A stretch of 64,000 nucleotides of DNA, taken from assembly GCA_033439265.1 (NCBI GenBank), contig JAVTVX010000012.1:4515001-4579000 (forward strand), written 5' to 3'. Positions 25,108 through 38,822 of the stretch are shown in pieces (within the stretch, counting starts at the first letter, position 1; every line of letters starts with the position of its first letter). The translations under genes and the position numbers were made by a program. Source of the stretch: Dillenia suffruticosa (Eukaryota > Streptophyta > Magnoliopsida > Dilleniales > Dilleniaceae). The notes below the pieces were generated by a model. The model had not been told where the DNA came from, made no database searches, and saw nothing but the letters and a program-made list of their open reading frames with translations.

Positions 25108-28100
25108 TTAGTTTCTTGCTGCTACCTTCTTCCTTTTCCCAAAAAACTTCCTCAAAAATCCTCCACTTCTCTGTTTCTTACCCTGTTTCTTACTGGGGAG
25201 AATAGGCAAAGCACTATCCGCATCAATGTCTACATTGTTGTTGATCCCATTTAAGCCAGCTTTCCTACCTGAAGAGTCTTGTGCCCCATTAACACCAACA
25301 GAGGATTTTGAATTGCCATCGAGAGAGGTGGTAGGCTGCTCAGTGTGCATGCTCATATCTCTCTCTTTGAGAGACTTCAGCACCTCACCTCTTGTCTCAT
25401 CCTCAGCAATCATTTGATCAAGTAGTGAGAAACGCTGGTTTGTTAGCTTGTGCTTGGGGGAGGCTGCGTTGATCATTGTGGCAGGGCCGGAAGTAGTGTT
25501 AGCAACAGTGATGGTTGCTGTCGTGTCACTGGGGTTGGCAATAACCTTGTCAAAAAGAGCTGCTTCCCTTGGTGACGCCAACGCCTTGAGCTGCTTTCCC
25601 AGGTTTAGAATGGTTGCTTGGCATTCTGCCAACTTTTCTGAAGCTGCAGTGATCTCCATTTCCTATCAAATTTAACACTTTTGGGATCAGCACAACATAA
25701 AAATGTTATGCAACAATAATACATTTCAGATCTTTCAACAAAATATATCAAAGACCTACACTGGTTAGCATCGTATGCAAATTAAATCCTGCTCCCTTGG
25801 CACCAAAGCCAGGAATATATTATTCTTGCTTCATAACAACAACAAACTGAGTCTTTAGGGTCAGCACTATTTTTGCTTCATACCATATGTAATTTTTTTT
25901 AATGGGAATTTTCAAGAACCATATCTCGCATGGTCATGAACGAGTTTTATACAATGAAAACAGCATCACACCAACTCACATGGAATTTGCAATTTTCTCA
26001 AAATGACCCAATAATAATATAACATATATGAATATGCTGTATAAGATATCATGTATCTGCTTTAACTTAACCGTGCAAGAAAATCTTTATTTTTAATCAT
26101 GTTAAATCTTTAAAAGGTTCTTTGAAGAACAAATTATTGCTTTTCTGAATCACCCGATCTAAGTTTCAAACTACAGAGAAGTTCAGCAAGTCGTGCATTC
26201 TTTTAACTAAATAGTGTCTTAGTTCGGATAAAAACTTCTAAAATAGAATCAATCATACTCAAGTCACTTGAAAACGCAAGTACCATTACATGGATATATG
26301 ATCAGCTGTACACCGTTGAGTCAAAAATTTAAGGCAAAATTTCTATATCCCTCAGATCAAAAGTACAGTTTAAATTTACACCTAGGGTTATGAAAACTTA
26401 CAGTCTGAAGCTGCTCCTCCTCTTGATTTGGGACTGACTCCTTCGTCACACTGAAAAGTAATAGATTTCAGATGTCTGAAACAGCAACAAAATACTTATA
26501 AAATTCCAAAGCATTAAAACGAGTAAACATGCACCTTTCTAGCTGGAGCTGCAGCTCAAGGCATGTCGCCTCTAACTCTTCGCAGCAGCTAGTTTTGTTA
26601 TCCAGCTCTTCTTCCAGATTTGAAAGGTCTAGCTGAGCTTCATTTAGTTCAACTCTGGCAGTTTTAAGTTGAGTTCTGAGGTCCTCATTGACCACTTTAA
26701 GCTCTTTAATCTGATCCTCAACCATTCTCTTTGACCCTTTCAGGGTTTCTATCTCTGTATTTAAGTTTGCATTCTTTTGTTCTGATTCACCTAGTTGTAC
26801 AGTTAACAAATTCGTCTTATCAATAACTGAGAGGAGTCTCTCTTCCAAGCCCTTCTTCACAGATTCCACATTTGCTAGCTCTTCTTTCAATTTTTTGATT
26901 TCCTCTCTCAGATTTCCATGAAGATCTTCCATTTGGAAAAGATGATTATTATAGCCATTTGAAAATTGACCAATCACTCCAACTTCCATTTCACTTTCGC
27001 TTCGAGTGTCATCCCACTCAAAATGCTTTTTGATTGCATCTTTCATGCTTGAAACATCTTGAAGGGAAAAGCAGTGGTTCAATATCCACTCCAGCGCAGA
27101 AGCAACCTCCTGGGCAAATTTTTCCATATCAGCCTTTCCATTTATCAAGTCATTGCAAGTACAAGTAAACTGCTTCATGATAACACTTAGTTCAGAAATT
27201 TTCCACTGGAAAACACGAACCATGTAACCCGTTGATGTTTCTGAACTCTTATATGGAAAAAGACTTCCATCCTTCCCAGAAAAGGTGTCTTGGGTGGCAT
27301 AGTCTGCAGTTGTTAGATTGATTCCTTCCATAAGCTCAATTACTTTATATATTGATTTGCCAAGATTCGACTGGAGCTGCTGGTTGCCCTTTTCCATGGA
27401 CATGATGTTAATACCAACCAATCCATTTGATGAATCAGCAAGGCTAGGGACATTTTGTTCCCTGGCAAATTCATCCCAATTTGAACTTCTTTGTGGCAAA
27501 GCTTTTCTTACTTCCTCAATTAATTCTGCTGGGTTACTTTTTGTAGCACGGCTTTGCTCTGAAATCAGTCTCAATATTTCCTCAATCCAACTGGGAAATT
27601 TATTGCTGGAGACGCCTTTGAACTGACTTCCTCCATTTGAGACTTCGAAGCCTGACCCATAGTTGAGCGCTGAAATCATCTCCTTAGCAGTTGTTTCTGA
27701 AGAATTCTCACCCAAGTCAGGTTCAAGGGAGCCAACAGTTTCCCCATTTCCAGCTAAAGAAACAGCTGGACTTTCAGGTGGTTCATCCACAGACACTATT
27801 GCTAGTTTTTCCATCTCAACAAAGTCATCCATCAGATTGATGTCTGAATTTACAACAGTTTTGTCAGATGGTGTACCCACTGATTTCCCACTCTTGAAAT
27901 GTTCCAGTTCAGAAATCAAAGCAGAAGCCCACGATTCAGAGCAGCTGATTTTATCATCACTGCCAATTTCAGATAACTGGTCCACTGAGCAAAGACTGCC
28001 TCTAAGAGTCTGCCCCTTGTCAAGCTGCAATTCAGCTTGTGACAATTTGGAAGCAGTTCGAGCATGCATGACTCTTGAAAATTGGAGCTCATTGTTCTTT

Positions 28101-30993
28101 TTGCTGAGAATGTCCCTGAGAGTCTTGTTTTCTTCTTCCATTGTGTGTAGCTGCTCAGTCAGAAAACTGATCCTCTTGTTAGGGCTGTCTATAGCATCAT
28201 CTACAGCAAATTCCGCCATTGAACCAGAATAGGAATGACTCTGTCTTCGCCTCCTCATTTCAGATGGACCTCTTCCCAAAGTATCAACCTCATTCTTCAT
28301 TTTTGCCACAGCAACAGGGCCTGGCAACCGCTTTCTAACAAGAATACGCAACTTTTGGCATTCTGATTCTAGTTTTGCAATTGTTTTCACACTCTCCAAA
28401 TGTTGCTTATGTGATGCTTCAGCTGTTCGACGATTAAATTCCCTTTCCTCGTTCCGAATCTCAAGCTCCTTCTCAAGTACTCGGACCTCATACTTCAAGG
28501 AAGCATTATCTTTCTCTGTGGATTCCAATCTTCCTGCCAATGCTTTGAAATCTGCCTCTGACTGGGTCCTTTGGTCATTCAACTCTTCTATCAATTTTTC
28601 CCTTACTTTCAGAGCCTTACTAAGATGAGAATTCTCACAGCCTAATTGGGCAAGCTTTCTGTTGCTGTCTGCTAACTTCTCTTCTAGAATCAACTGGGTA
28701 TTATCAAATTCCCGAGATGCTTTCACCACAGCATCACGAATCCTTTGCTCCTGCTCTTCTTGAACAAATCGTAGCTGCTGCATGCACTCCTTCAGGGCAG
28801 AATCCAGCTGTGCTAACCTTCCTTCACCAGACAGCCTTTGTTGTAAAGCTTTGCCTAGTTCTTGCTTCAAGGATATTGCTTCTGCCCCTGCCTTCTCCCA
28901 GCCTACATACGAACACAGAGTATTGGGAGAAATGCAATAGAGCAAGTCAAAACTGCGGCTATTTGTTAGAATTCTCACAGAAAAACAGCAGTCCCATGTA
29001 AGGATCATGACAAGCCAACCCCCACCCCAAACAAAAAAAGGAAGTACTTAATTTGCTCCCTCAAATTTTAGTTGCACAGATTGACTTTAAAGTTATGTTG
29101 TCGTTTTTACTTTTGAGTGGATATTCTTCTTGCAGTTGAAAAATATTCACACCTCTTTCCTATTTCAGTGTATCACATTTAAACCCCAAAGAGAGAAAGG
29201 TAACCCTCACAACAGTTTAAATATCAATTCTCAAGTTTCAATTCATCACATATTCATGTATCAATCAAGAAAAGAATTCTTGACTTCTCTTCTTAATTCA
29301 ACTGTAGAATTCATATGGATCATACAAGCTTTTGCTTGATCATCTGTTTTTCCTCATGAAATCAATTTTTTCCTTGAAAGATTTTAATTATATTGTTTTC
29401 TGGATTTTGTAGCAAAAAAGGCACCGCATTTGATAACTTATTTACTTTAAAAGTGGAAACAATGGAACCACTTTTCAAGTATGGGCCAAGGTTTGATACT
29501 TTGCCTTCAACTTCACTCCAAAGACCTTGAGCAGAAAGTATGAACTTGTCAAGTTCAGAGCAAATAATAATTTCATAATGAACAATTTGAACATGATTTA
29601 CCTGCTATAGCTTCCTGAACCATTTCTGCATGTTTCTCTACTAGATCATCTTTGGTATTACACTCAGCAATCACAGAAGAAAGTTTCTCCTTCAGATAAT
29701 TCAAATCTGTCCTGGGATCAGATTTAATACCCTAAAGGGTTCATGCAAGGAAATAAAACATGTAAGCTGTCTGCCAGAGTCACAGAGCATGTAAAATGAA
29801 AGGTAAGTAAAACCAGGACTCCTCTCTACATCTCACTCTCTGGCCAGGGATGGGGGATGGATGGTAAGAAACTTCAAAACAGATGTAGTAAATAAGCTTG
29901 GGAGGTGTACAAGATGATGGATTGCTAATTCTAACACACAGGCAGCCCAAGGACTGTTTTTAACCAATAGCAAGCAAGAGCTGTCCACGCCAATCCCAGG
30001 CAACAATAAGATAATTCATCCAGTTAATTTTATAAGAAGGCTGTTTTTGATTCATTTACCCTATGATCCCTTGTATTCAATTTCTGACACAATGCTTTAA
30101 TCTCATCACAGATATTGGATGCCCTTGATTAACCAGTCCAGGTAATGCACACAGTATTTGATAAGTTGGGTGGCAGTCCTTAATAAGAAGATTATGGTTA
30201 GCTCGCCCAATCCAATAACAATTTGCAGCTTCAAGAATAAGTAGCTTATATATGATTGGCATTGGATGACTGTTCTGATCCTTATGAGTTTAACTGATGC
30301 ACATTCAAATATAACCTACATTTAGATTCAATCAGGCCGAAGAAGTTTATAGGAGACTGGAGACACCTAAAAGAGTAGAAAAATATGCTCTCACCCCGGA
30401 CAAATGCATACACTTAGCCATCTAGGACTTCCCCTTGTTTGGTCCAAAGGTGTTTGGGCGGCACATAGGGCAAGAGAATTAAGAAAGAAAGAGAAGCCCT
30501 TCCCCTTATCCGAAAAACCGCCCAAACACCCCTACTACAGGCAAGATTCAAACTCAGGGCTCTCCATCAATAAACCTCCAACCCTATTGCAAGCGAGATA
30601 CGGGATTCAAACTCAGGTCTTAGCTACCTAGAACTATAACCGAGAAAATGCTGATTATTCAACCAGCACCCCTTTTTACTTGGGAAACTACAATCCAATG
30701 TGGATTTCTCCGATATGACTAAAAACATCGGAGAAAGAGACAAAGCATTCTTTCTGGGTACTACTTCAATAGTCACTTGAACTAAATTACAAACTAATCA
30801 AGTGGTTGCATGAGCAAACAATCAACTACCTAAAATAGAACGTAATGGAATGGTGAAATTCAGAATTAATTACCTCCTTATCTTTTCCTTTAATAGAAGG
30901 ATTCGAATTCAACTTGTCAGCAGCTGTAGCCGCAAAGTTTACAATAATATTCTCAGAAGATTTTTCCCTCCAAAGCCATGTCTTCTGATCCAT
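25108..30993 (-). CDS. Filament-like plant protein (FPP, DUF869), long coiled-coil protein
   Basis: FPPs are plant-specific long coiled-coil proteins; a tomato member binds the nuclear-envelope-associated factor MAF1, but their cell role is poorly defined. Five coding exons keep frame: 30993-30874 (40 codons, MDQKTWLWREKSSENII), 29731-29602 (GIKSDPRTDLNYLKEKLSS), 28902-26535 (the 2.4-kb main coiled-coil exon), 26450-26402, and 25662-25108. They total 1073 aa, within the family range. Heptad-rich coiled coils cover roughly residues 85-300 and 690-890, and a central less ordered part lies around 380-480. Conserved family blocks include ESECQKLRILVRKRLPGPVA, EITAASEKLAECQATILNLG and ALFDKVI. The C terminus is Lys/Arg-rich (GGFLRKFFGKRKKVAARN). 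An in-frame ATG at 31002 would add three residues; 30993 fits the usual MDxxxWxW start better. No damage is seen. Confidence 0.94.
30380..30680. repeat. Possible SINE-like or hairpin repeat in FPP intron 1
   Basis: The block contains a perfect 13-bp inverted repeat, ggtgtttgggcgg at 30449-30461 with its complement at 30518-30530. It also has two direct copies of a gattcaaactcagg motif near 30546 and 30605. On the minus strand the latter read as gagtttgaatcc, loosely like a Pol III B box, so a tRNA-derived SINE is possible. No clean ends or target duplication were found. Confidence 0.35.
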
Positions 30994-31110
30994 TTGCTCC
31001 ATTAACGAAATCTTCCCCCAAAAAAATGTCCAATGTCAGAACCCTTTAAAGAAATTAAAAAAAAAAAGACAGAAAAAGTAAGTAAAAAAAAGAATACAGC
31101 TTTTGAGAAG

Positions 31111-31114
<4 letters not shown>

Positions 31115-31146
<32 letters not shown>
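31115..31146. repeat. (CT)n microsatellite upstream of FPP
   Basis: Sixteen CT units lie about 115 bp upstream of the FPP ATG, followed farther out by GA-rich sequence near 31257-31400. They probably lie in the 5' UTR or core promoter. Confidence 0.9.
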
Positions 31147-31148
<2 letters not shown>

Positions 31149-32329
31149 TAGTAGAGGAGTGTGTTCAAATCAATCAAACAACCTTTATGTGGATAATCAA
31201 TCCACCATTACCAACGTGGCAATGTCACTCAATATAGCAAAAAATCACAACTAGAACTGAGAGAGAGAGAGGTGTAAAATGAAAGTCAGAGGGAGAGAGT
31301 TGAGTAAATGCAATAAAAGCGGCAAAGAGTAAAGTAGGGGGAGAGAGACAGAGAGCAGTCGAAGTCAGTGAGGTTTGAGAGAGAGAGGAGAGAGGAGAAA
31401 GGAGAGGTGTCGGGTTGGGATCTGACACGAGCGAGACGGAGGGGGGTGGTGCGTCGGGTCAATTTGGAACTGATCGGGTGGGGCCCGGAAAGCGGGTGTG
31501 TCATTTTCATTTCTGTGTTGCTTCATGTGGTTTCCTTCACATTCACAAATCACAACTTTATCGTACTTATAAAAAAGTCTGTTTTTTTTTTTTTGAAAAC
31601 GATAATAGATTTTATCTTTTTCTTTTTTTAAGGTATTGTTTTTGGAGAGTCCACAAAAATTTGTTATATAGTAAAAAAAATATTATAAATTTTTTAATAT
31701 ATAATTTATAATTAATTATTTCTTATAATTATTTATTCCATCTGGTATAATATCATGTTAAACAAAAAACATATATATCGATCTATATTTATGAACAATT
31801 TTGATAATTATTTTTAAAATATCAACTCTTATCTTTCTCTTTAATTCATATAGTTTGTGTTTTACTCTGGCAAGGTCAAAAAAAAAAAAAAAAAAAAACC
31901 TTTTTCCTAATGTTCTTATCAAACAACGTTAAAGAGCTAAGGCTTTTTGTTTATTCCTTCCCATCATCAAAAAGGCGTCTGAGGAATATATATATATTCC
32001 TCGTTGGATGAGTAAAATGGCATATTATATGGACAGACCCATAAGGAAGGAGAGTGGTAGTTGAGACAAGGCATTTCTAGAAAAGAACAAATTGGTATTA
32101 TACAGAATAAATTTGGGTTTTTGAGGACGATGGCATCGAAATTCTCATGCACTGCATTCTGGACCGCATACTTTGTCTTCGAGCGGAGTTTCTCCATTGA
32201 AAGATAGTCTTGTGTTTTTTTTTTCTTGATCAATCGTCTGGTTATTGTTATTATCGGAAAATCTCTCATAATATATATATATATATATTTTATTTTTAAA
32301 AATTAAACTCAAATTATGATTAAAGAATT

Positions 32330-32790
32330 TAATGCCCGTTTGATTGGACTTTTTTTTCAACTTTTTTTAAAAATCCTATCAAACGAGATTTTTTAAAAAC
32401 TATTAAAAAAGAGTTTTTTTTTTCATGAAAAAATTTAAAAAGTAGTTTTTAAGTAAAAGTTGATGAGAGGAGCTTTTACTTCTCCCTTTTTTTTAATATT
32501 TTAGCTTTTTCAAAAATTTATATTTTTTATTTCATTATATGCTTACATAATTGTTTTTATTCTATTAATATTTACATTTAAATGATATAAAATTTCAAAT
32601 ATATCTATTAATTTTTAAATTTTAACTTTATTTCAAGAGTAAAAAATAAAAAAAAAATTAAGTACTTTATTTTAAAAATAAAAAAATCAAATAACTTTCA
32701 ATTTATTTTAAAAAATAATTAATTTTTACTTCTCCTTACAAAGAGGAGATAAGCAAAAAAAAATCTTGTCAAATGAATACTTAGTATTCT
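32330..32790. mobile_element. Possible hAT-like MITE
   Basis: A block starting atgcccgtttgattgg and ending near gtcaaatgaatactta has imperfectly complementary ends and an AT-rich body. Such gcccgtttgg..caaacgggc termini are common in small plant hAT-derived elements. The ends match only loosely and no target duplication was confirmed. Confidence 0.3.
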
Positions 32791-35700
32791 TCCCTCTAAA
32801 TTGATAGATAAAGTCTTGTGCCTGATTTTATATATAATATACTCATATGCCCTTTTCAGGAGGTGTGAGGGTTAGGTTAGATTTGGCATCATCAACATAA
32901 ATGAAGAATTCTCTTTACAACCATCGAGTATGATTTATACTTTAAAGCTAAGTATTTTTTTTTCCTGTCTAAAAAATGGTAGAAATTCGTATTTGTTTTT
33001 GTTTTTCTGCATGTACACTAATAAGTAGATTTGAGTATTGAATAATAATTTGCAAAACTTAGATATTGTGTTAGGAGAAGTGTATTTTCTATTAGTTAAA
33101 CTAAAATCTCAAGGTGGGTTATACGATCATTTGCTTCAAAACTAAGGTATGCCTTCTAGAATAATGAGATGATTGAATCATACATTATTATTATTATTAA
33201 GTGAGCAGATGAATTGTTTCCTTTTTTCTTTTAATAAATCGATCGATATTTAAATTATTCAATTAATGTAATTTAAATACTATAATATTCATTTTAAGAA
33301 TTAACTTTTTTTATATTTATTTTTTCATTCTTAATATTGAAACTCCATAAATTATTTTCCTTTCAACAAAGAAAAAAAGCTAATAATAGTGCGATGAATA
33401 CAAAAATATCATCAAAACTAGATTACATAATGATTAACGGTATATGAAAGTCGTGCATGATTTGGTCTCTAATTTTTAGTAAAAATATTAGATTTCTTAA
33501 TTAAGAAGTATAAATTATTTTTAGAAAATCTAAAACCAAAATTAATCAACCATTTATTTCTTTTTTTTCTCCTTGAAGTACCATTTTGTGGCATGATTTC
33601 CAAATTTCCACCAAAAATTTGGGGTTGATGATTTGAAGGGTGGGCAGCTTGGCATGTCAGTCCCTGTGGTCCAAACTCTAACGGAGTAGGTAAAAGCCAA
33701 TAACATATAAAAAGAAAGAGAACCTAAATGCTGACTATTACTTTGAAGAGAAATAAATTATTGCATACAAGAGCTAACGGTAGCTCATCCTTTTAAGAAC
33801 ATTTAAGTGATAAAGAATTATTATTTAAAATTTTTTCCCGATATCTAATATTTAAATTTTTGTGAGCATATATATTTTTCCATTTTTTACAATTTATATA
33901 TATATAATGAGTGCAATTGCCTCCCGATTGCTTCCTGGATAGACCTTATCATTGTCGATACATGTATGAGCTTTTCAGCAAAGTTGAAGTTACTTTAGAT
34001 TTTAAATATCAAAGTTATTGATAGAATAACTATTTTCCTCATTTTTTTTCTTAATTTTGACTTCAAATTGCAAAATTCTATATATATATATATTAATATT
34101 TTAGTTTAATAGAAATACATTAAAAATAGAAAATAGAGATAAATTGAATCAACTTGAAATTATCCAAATTAGGCCATAAATCAAGCCATAATCCCCAATG
34201 TACTAAAGTATGATTTCCTCATACTTTATATCCATGAGTATGTGGTATTTATTAAAGTCAAAACATACTAAACATGTACATCAAACCTATTGTGGTGCAA
34301 CACATATGGTCATCTTTTTTTTTCATGGATAATATTTACACGTAAAAGTAAAAATTAAACAATCTGTGTCGTCTCAAATTTTATTGAAAAAAAATCTATA
34401 TTATTATACTTTTCTAACTAAAATAATTTTATGAATTTTTTCGATATATGTATATTATTTTTTTATAAAGCAAATATTAATTTTGTTTGATTTCATTGAA
34501 ACGACATTTAGAAATTGAGCGCATGTTTATTCCTTGTTCACTCATGTCGACCTGACATATCAAGAAGGTTTGGTTCGAGGGCTGGTTGTTGAGGAGACTC
34601 AAAACCCCAACTGGATTTCCAAAACTGAAAACAGCATTTCAACTAACGTTGTCCTGGACAACCTAAGGAAGTTGTGGGTTCATTTTCTCCTATAGTCTCA
34701 AACATGGCGACAAAGTTTACTAAATAAGAATTATTTGGGTTAGCTTCGTGCATTTTCAGACACAATCATTTGATTAAACAGAGAATGACATATAAACTTC
34801 AACTTGACTTTGCCAATGGCCTCCTGGGGTCTTGATTAGTTGCAATCCAACTAATTTAAATGAGTAAATCACACTAAAAAACCATGATAAAGACGTAGCC
34901 GAATTAAGTTTATTCATAAACTCATTTCTTTTTTATAGGATACTCAAGTGATAAAAATTTTTTTATTAAATATTTTTTTCAAGATTTCGTATTTAAATCT
35001 TCATGGGCGTATATATTTTTGTGATTTTCATGATACTTATAAAACAAAAAAAAAAAAAAGAAAAGGACCATAGTTTAAAGTCGCATATTTTGGAACTATT
35101 ATTATGGCTAATATCATTTGTTAAGGTAAGATTATACTATTTTATCACTTTGTATCTGTACAAAAACTATTTAACCTTTTAAATTTTTTTGATAAAATGG
35201 AATTTTTTGCGATCTTTTTTTTTTTGATGAATAATAAAGGTAATATAATGGAAAAAAATTTAAAAATTGTATAAAAACATGAAAAATGAGACTTGACAAT
35301 ATTGTTTTGACCCTAATTTTGATTGGATTTGATATATTTAGTTTTGTTTAACTGAATTTTTGTATTTTATTTTTTGAGTAAAAGTGCTGCATGGGACATT
35401 TACTTTTCGAAAGCATTCGAATTTTTAGATAACATAATACATGATACACCTCCGTTTAAACTAGATGTAAGGTTTAGATTCTTGATAATTCTTAGCAACC
35501 TTAGCTTACAAAAGCTTACATGAGATATATACTATACATTGTAATTTGTTGCAGATAATTTGTGGATTACTATTATTATTATTTTTGTGTAAGTGGATAT
35601 TTACTATAAACCAATATCTGGTTTTTATCCGATTAATCCGATCAAATACTTTGGAATCCATTAAGGGATTGATTCTCTCGATATCTATTTTTTTATTCTC

Positions 35701-35941
35701 AAGATTCAAATCCAATATTTTAATTAAAGGTATCTAACACCCTACCACTACACTCAAAGTTCATTGTTATAATCTGTGTATGAGTTTATCGATGTATATT
35801 TAAAAAATAATATTTGAAACTTCAATTGTTATAGAAAAATATAATTATTAAATAACTAAAATACATTGTCCATTACATTCGGCCACAATCTCCACAAATC
35901 AACATTTTTGTTAATATATATCTAGTATCTAAATAAAAAGC

Positions 35942-36100
35942 TTGGCAAGCCTTCATTCACGAGTGTCACTTGGAAAAGGCCACGAGTTGGAGAACATTCA
36001 TCGTATGCCCAAGGCCACGTCGGCAAGCCTTCATTCAAGAGTACCCCATGGAAAAAGCTATGAGTTGAGGATATTCATTGGATGCCCAAGGTCACCTCAG
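35942..36100. repeat. Tandem duplication, about 78-bp unit
   Basis: The ggcaagccttcattca block at 35944 recurs at 36022 with the same following landmarks (gagt, tggaaaa, gagttg, attcat, gatgcccaagg). Roughly four fifths of positions match, so it is an older duplication. No function is apparent. Confidence 0.75.
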
Positions 36101-38720
36101 ATCACATATACAACATGGTAATTGTCTTTAGATTAAAAAAAAAAAAAGGGCTATAGTTCCTGCCACCGTTCATGAGTGCTTGGAGATATAGCTCTCTATT
36201 CTAACACTTCTTCCCTAAATCCAGCAAGATTTTTGCAAATCAATCATTTCATTTTTTTAGTCTATTTTTAGCATTTGGATTTTGCAATTTCTGTTTCACA
36301 AAAAATACACACCTTGTGATTACGTGAACAAGAGAAAAATCTACCACTTACCATAACCTTCCCCTCAAATTAACAAATGCGAATAGCTGAGTTTGGATTT
36401 TACATTAGTGCTCTTCCTGAAGAATCAAGATTTCATTTGCCAGCAATACTTGATTTGGTAAAACAATTTGTAACTATTTACTAATTTTTACATTCGAATG
36501 AAAAATTTTAGTGTATTATTAAATTACTAAATACTAATTATTTTCTATATTCATTATTATTATAAAATAATTGAAGGAACCAACAAGTGTGAAATGAATT
36601 CAATCGCAATTCTCTTTTACAACTTTGTTTGGCCTTGAAAACCTAAACTTATAGGTAAGTAATCTTACTCCGACCTCCTTGTGCATGCTTGGTGTTTGAT
36701 AATTTGGTTACACCTATTCCAACTAATAATCACTTAAAATTAATAGCATAAATTAACATATTTCAATATATTTTCACCATTGATTTGTCTTATTATTTCT
36801 TGATATCTTGCGGTAACCGAAATTGTCAATTTATGTACATGGGTTTCAATGATCGCAAAATACCGTAAAATTATTTTTGTAGCATTTAAACTTCATATGT
36901 ATTTAGTCATTCCCAAATTCTATGGCAATTAGAATGTCATAAGCTCTGTTTCTCTTTATGTTATTCCAATTTGATTAGTATCTATGTTAGTCTTTCTTCG
37001 GTAGGGATAGCAAAATCTGTATGAACTATCTACTTCAATTTTAAATCCTTAAAATATTTAAGAAAATACTTAGTATTCAATTAACTGTATTGTTGCTTAG
37101 ATGTAAATTTTGAATAACTTGAGAAGTGTTATTATAGATAGAGGGCTGCATAATTTGCAAAGTCTACAAGCATTACATCACCTTTCAGCTTTAAGGCTGT
37201 TGATTTCACTAGAGAGTTTTTATGAATTTATTGAATTATTTTCTTAATATATTAAATTGTAGTACATATTGAACAATTCTAAGCGATTTTGAAAATTTCA
37301 ACTATGATTATGGAAATTGAGTCTTTTTGTTTCTTTGCTGTGAAAAACAAGAAAACTAATCCAAAATTCCAAATCTAACAAAACTCACACTTGTGAAATT
37401 GATCCGGAAAAAGAATTGTTAGATTCCATTAACCAGAAGGCAACATGGAATATCAAAGCAAAAGAAAAAGAGATTCAGTATTGTTAAAACATATACACCG
37501 GAAGAAATAATAGATCTTCTGCTTGCTCCAATGAATCCTAAAGTATAACAACAAGTTAAACAAACTCTCACATCACAAATATCTGTCAAGAGATACCGAA
37601 AGATCCATTTTTCACACCAACAACAAAGTTTATGATTGAACAATTAGCACGTCACGATACTACTCTAAAAGAATCTTCGGACTCAATCACACCAACAAAA
37701 AAAAGACTTACCTTTGCCCCAGATGCTGAAAATTTGTCAACTATATCTCTATTAGCAGATACTCAATAAAATAAAAAAAAAAAAAAAAAAAAAAACAACC
37801 TTGACAGCAAGGCTTCTGAACCGAAGAGCACGTAAAATGTCACTTAGCAACAGACATCACAGTTCAATCTAGCCAGGAAAAGCAAACATGAACTTCACAC
37901 GAAGTAAATCCTCTTTGTTCATCTAAATTTTTTAAAACGGTCTTGAAGTAATTTATGTTAAAATTAATATTACAAATTATGTGATAACTTTTGAGCAAAA
38001 TATTGGGAATCATTACATTCTTAATCAAATGTAACGGATTACAATATATACAATTAAGTTGCAAACATTTTTTTTTTGTACAAACATATACTATCGTCTC
38101 TTTCGTATAAATATTTTTGTTGTCTTAAACTGATAATCACTATAACTTTATATCAGTTTTCTTTTATTTGTTATCATTTACTAAGTTTACACATAATGCA
38201 CAATAACAAAATAAATTTCTTTACAAATCCAAGCATTACACATTCATGCTGGCAAGATGTTGGTGGGTAGTGAGGCTGTGCGTTGCACAGTCAGGAATTG
38301 CTAGTGTACTAACGATCAATTTGGCTAGTACGATGTGACGTCAGATTCCTCAACGATATTTTTGAATTTGACTCACAACTTGGGTATGGAACAGACTATA
38401 TTGAAAGAGTAATCCCCTTAAATAGGTCACTGTAAATTTCAAATCGGATTAATTAAAATATGACTTTAGAAACGTGTTGATATGGTATAAAAAAAAAAGG
38501 AATTTCTAGTGTGCGGGTATATATATATTTCACACAATCTAATAATTTTATGCAAAATCGTGAACGTTAATCTAGTCAGGCCCATCCGTAAATATTGGAT
38601 TTTGAACAAACACAGTCATCTGAGCACATTGCCGACCCATGGGCCACTGGTGGGCCTACATGGATGCAGCCGCAGATCAGGTCCCAGACGAGGATTCAGA
38701 AGATCCAAATCCAACACTAC

Positions 38721-38724
<4 letters not shown>

Positions 38725-38758
<34 letters not shown>

Positions 38759-38770
38759 AACCCTAATTGT
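38725..38770 (+). promoter_or_regulatory. CT-repeat leader and telobox-like motif of the OTU gene
   Basis: A (CT)n run at 38725-38755 is directly followed by aaaaaccctaatt, about 55 bp before the ATG at 38823. CT-rich leaders with an AAACCCTA box are typical of plant housekeeping gene starts. The exact transcription start is not known. Confidence 0.5.
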
Positions 38771-38822
38771 CGGAGAACTTCAAATTTTCAGACACCGAGG
38801 ATATTCCGAAAATTCCTAGGAG

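Larger units (their letters stand above)
31003..38822. other. 7.8-kb intergenic region between divergent FPP and OTU genes
   Basis: FPP reads leftward and the OTU gene rightward, so both promoters lie here. The edges carry CT/GA-rich leader DNA (31115-31146, 31257-31400 and 38725-38755). The interior is strongly AT-rich with A/T homopolymers, a possible MITE near 32330-32790, a 78-bp duplicated unit at 35942-36100 and a coding-like but unreadable stretch at about 37390-37770. No intact gene is supported. Confidence 0.65.

Noticed and set aside
27318-28232. Plus-strand open frames opposite the FPP main exon
   Set aside because: Antisense shadows of the long coiled-coil exon with no family resemblance.
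31368-31711. Two overlapping plus-strand open frames just upstream of FPP
   Set aside because: GA-rich leader followed by AT-rich homopolymers; no conserved motif.
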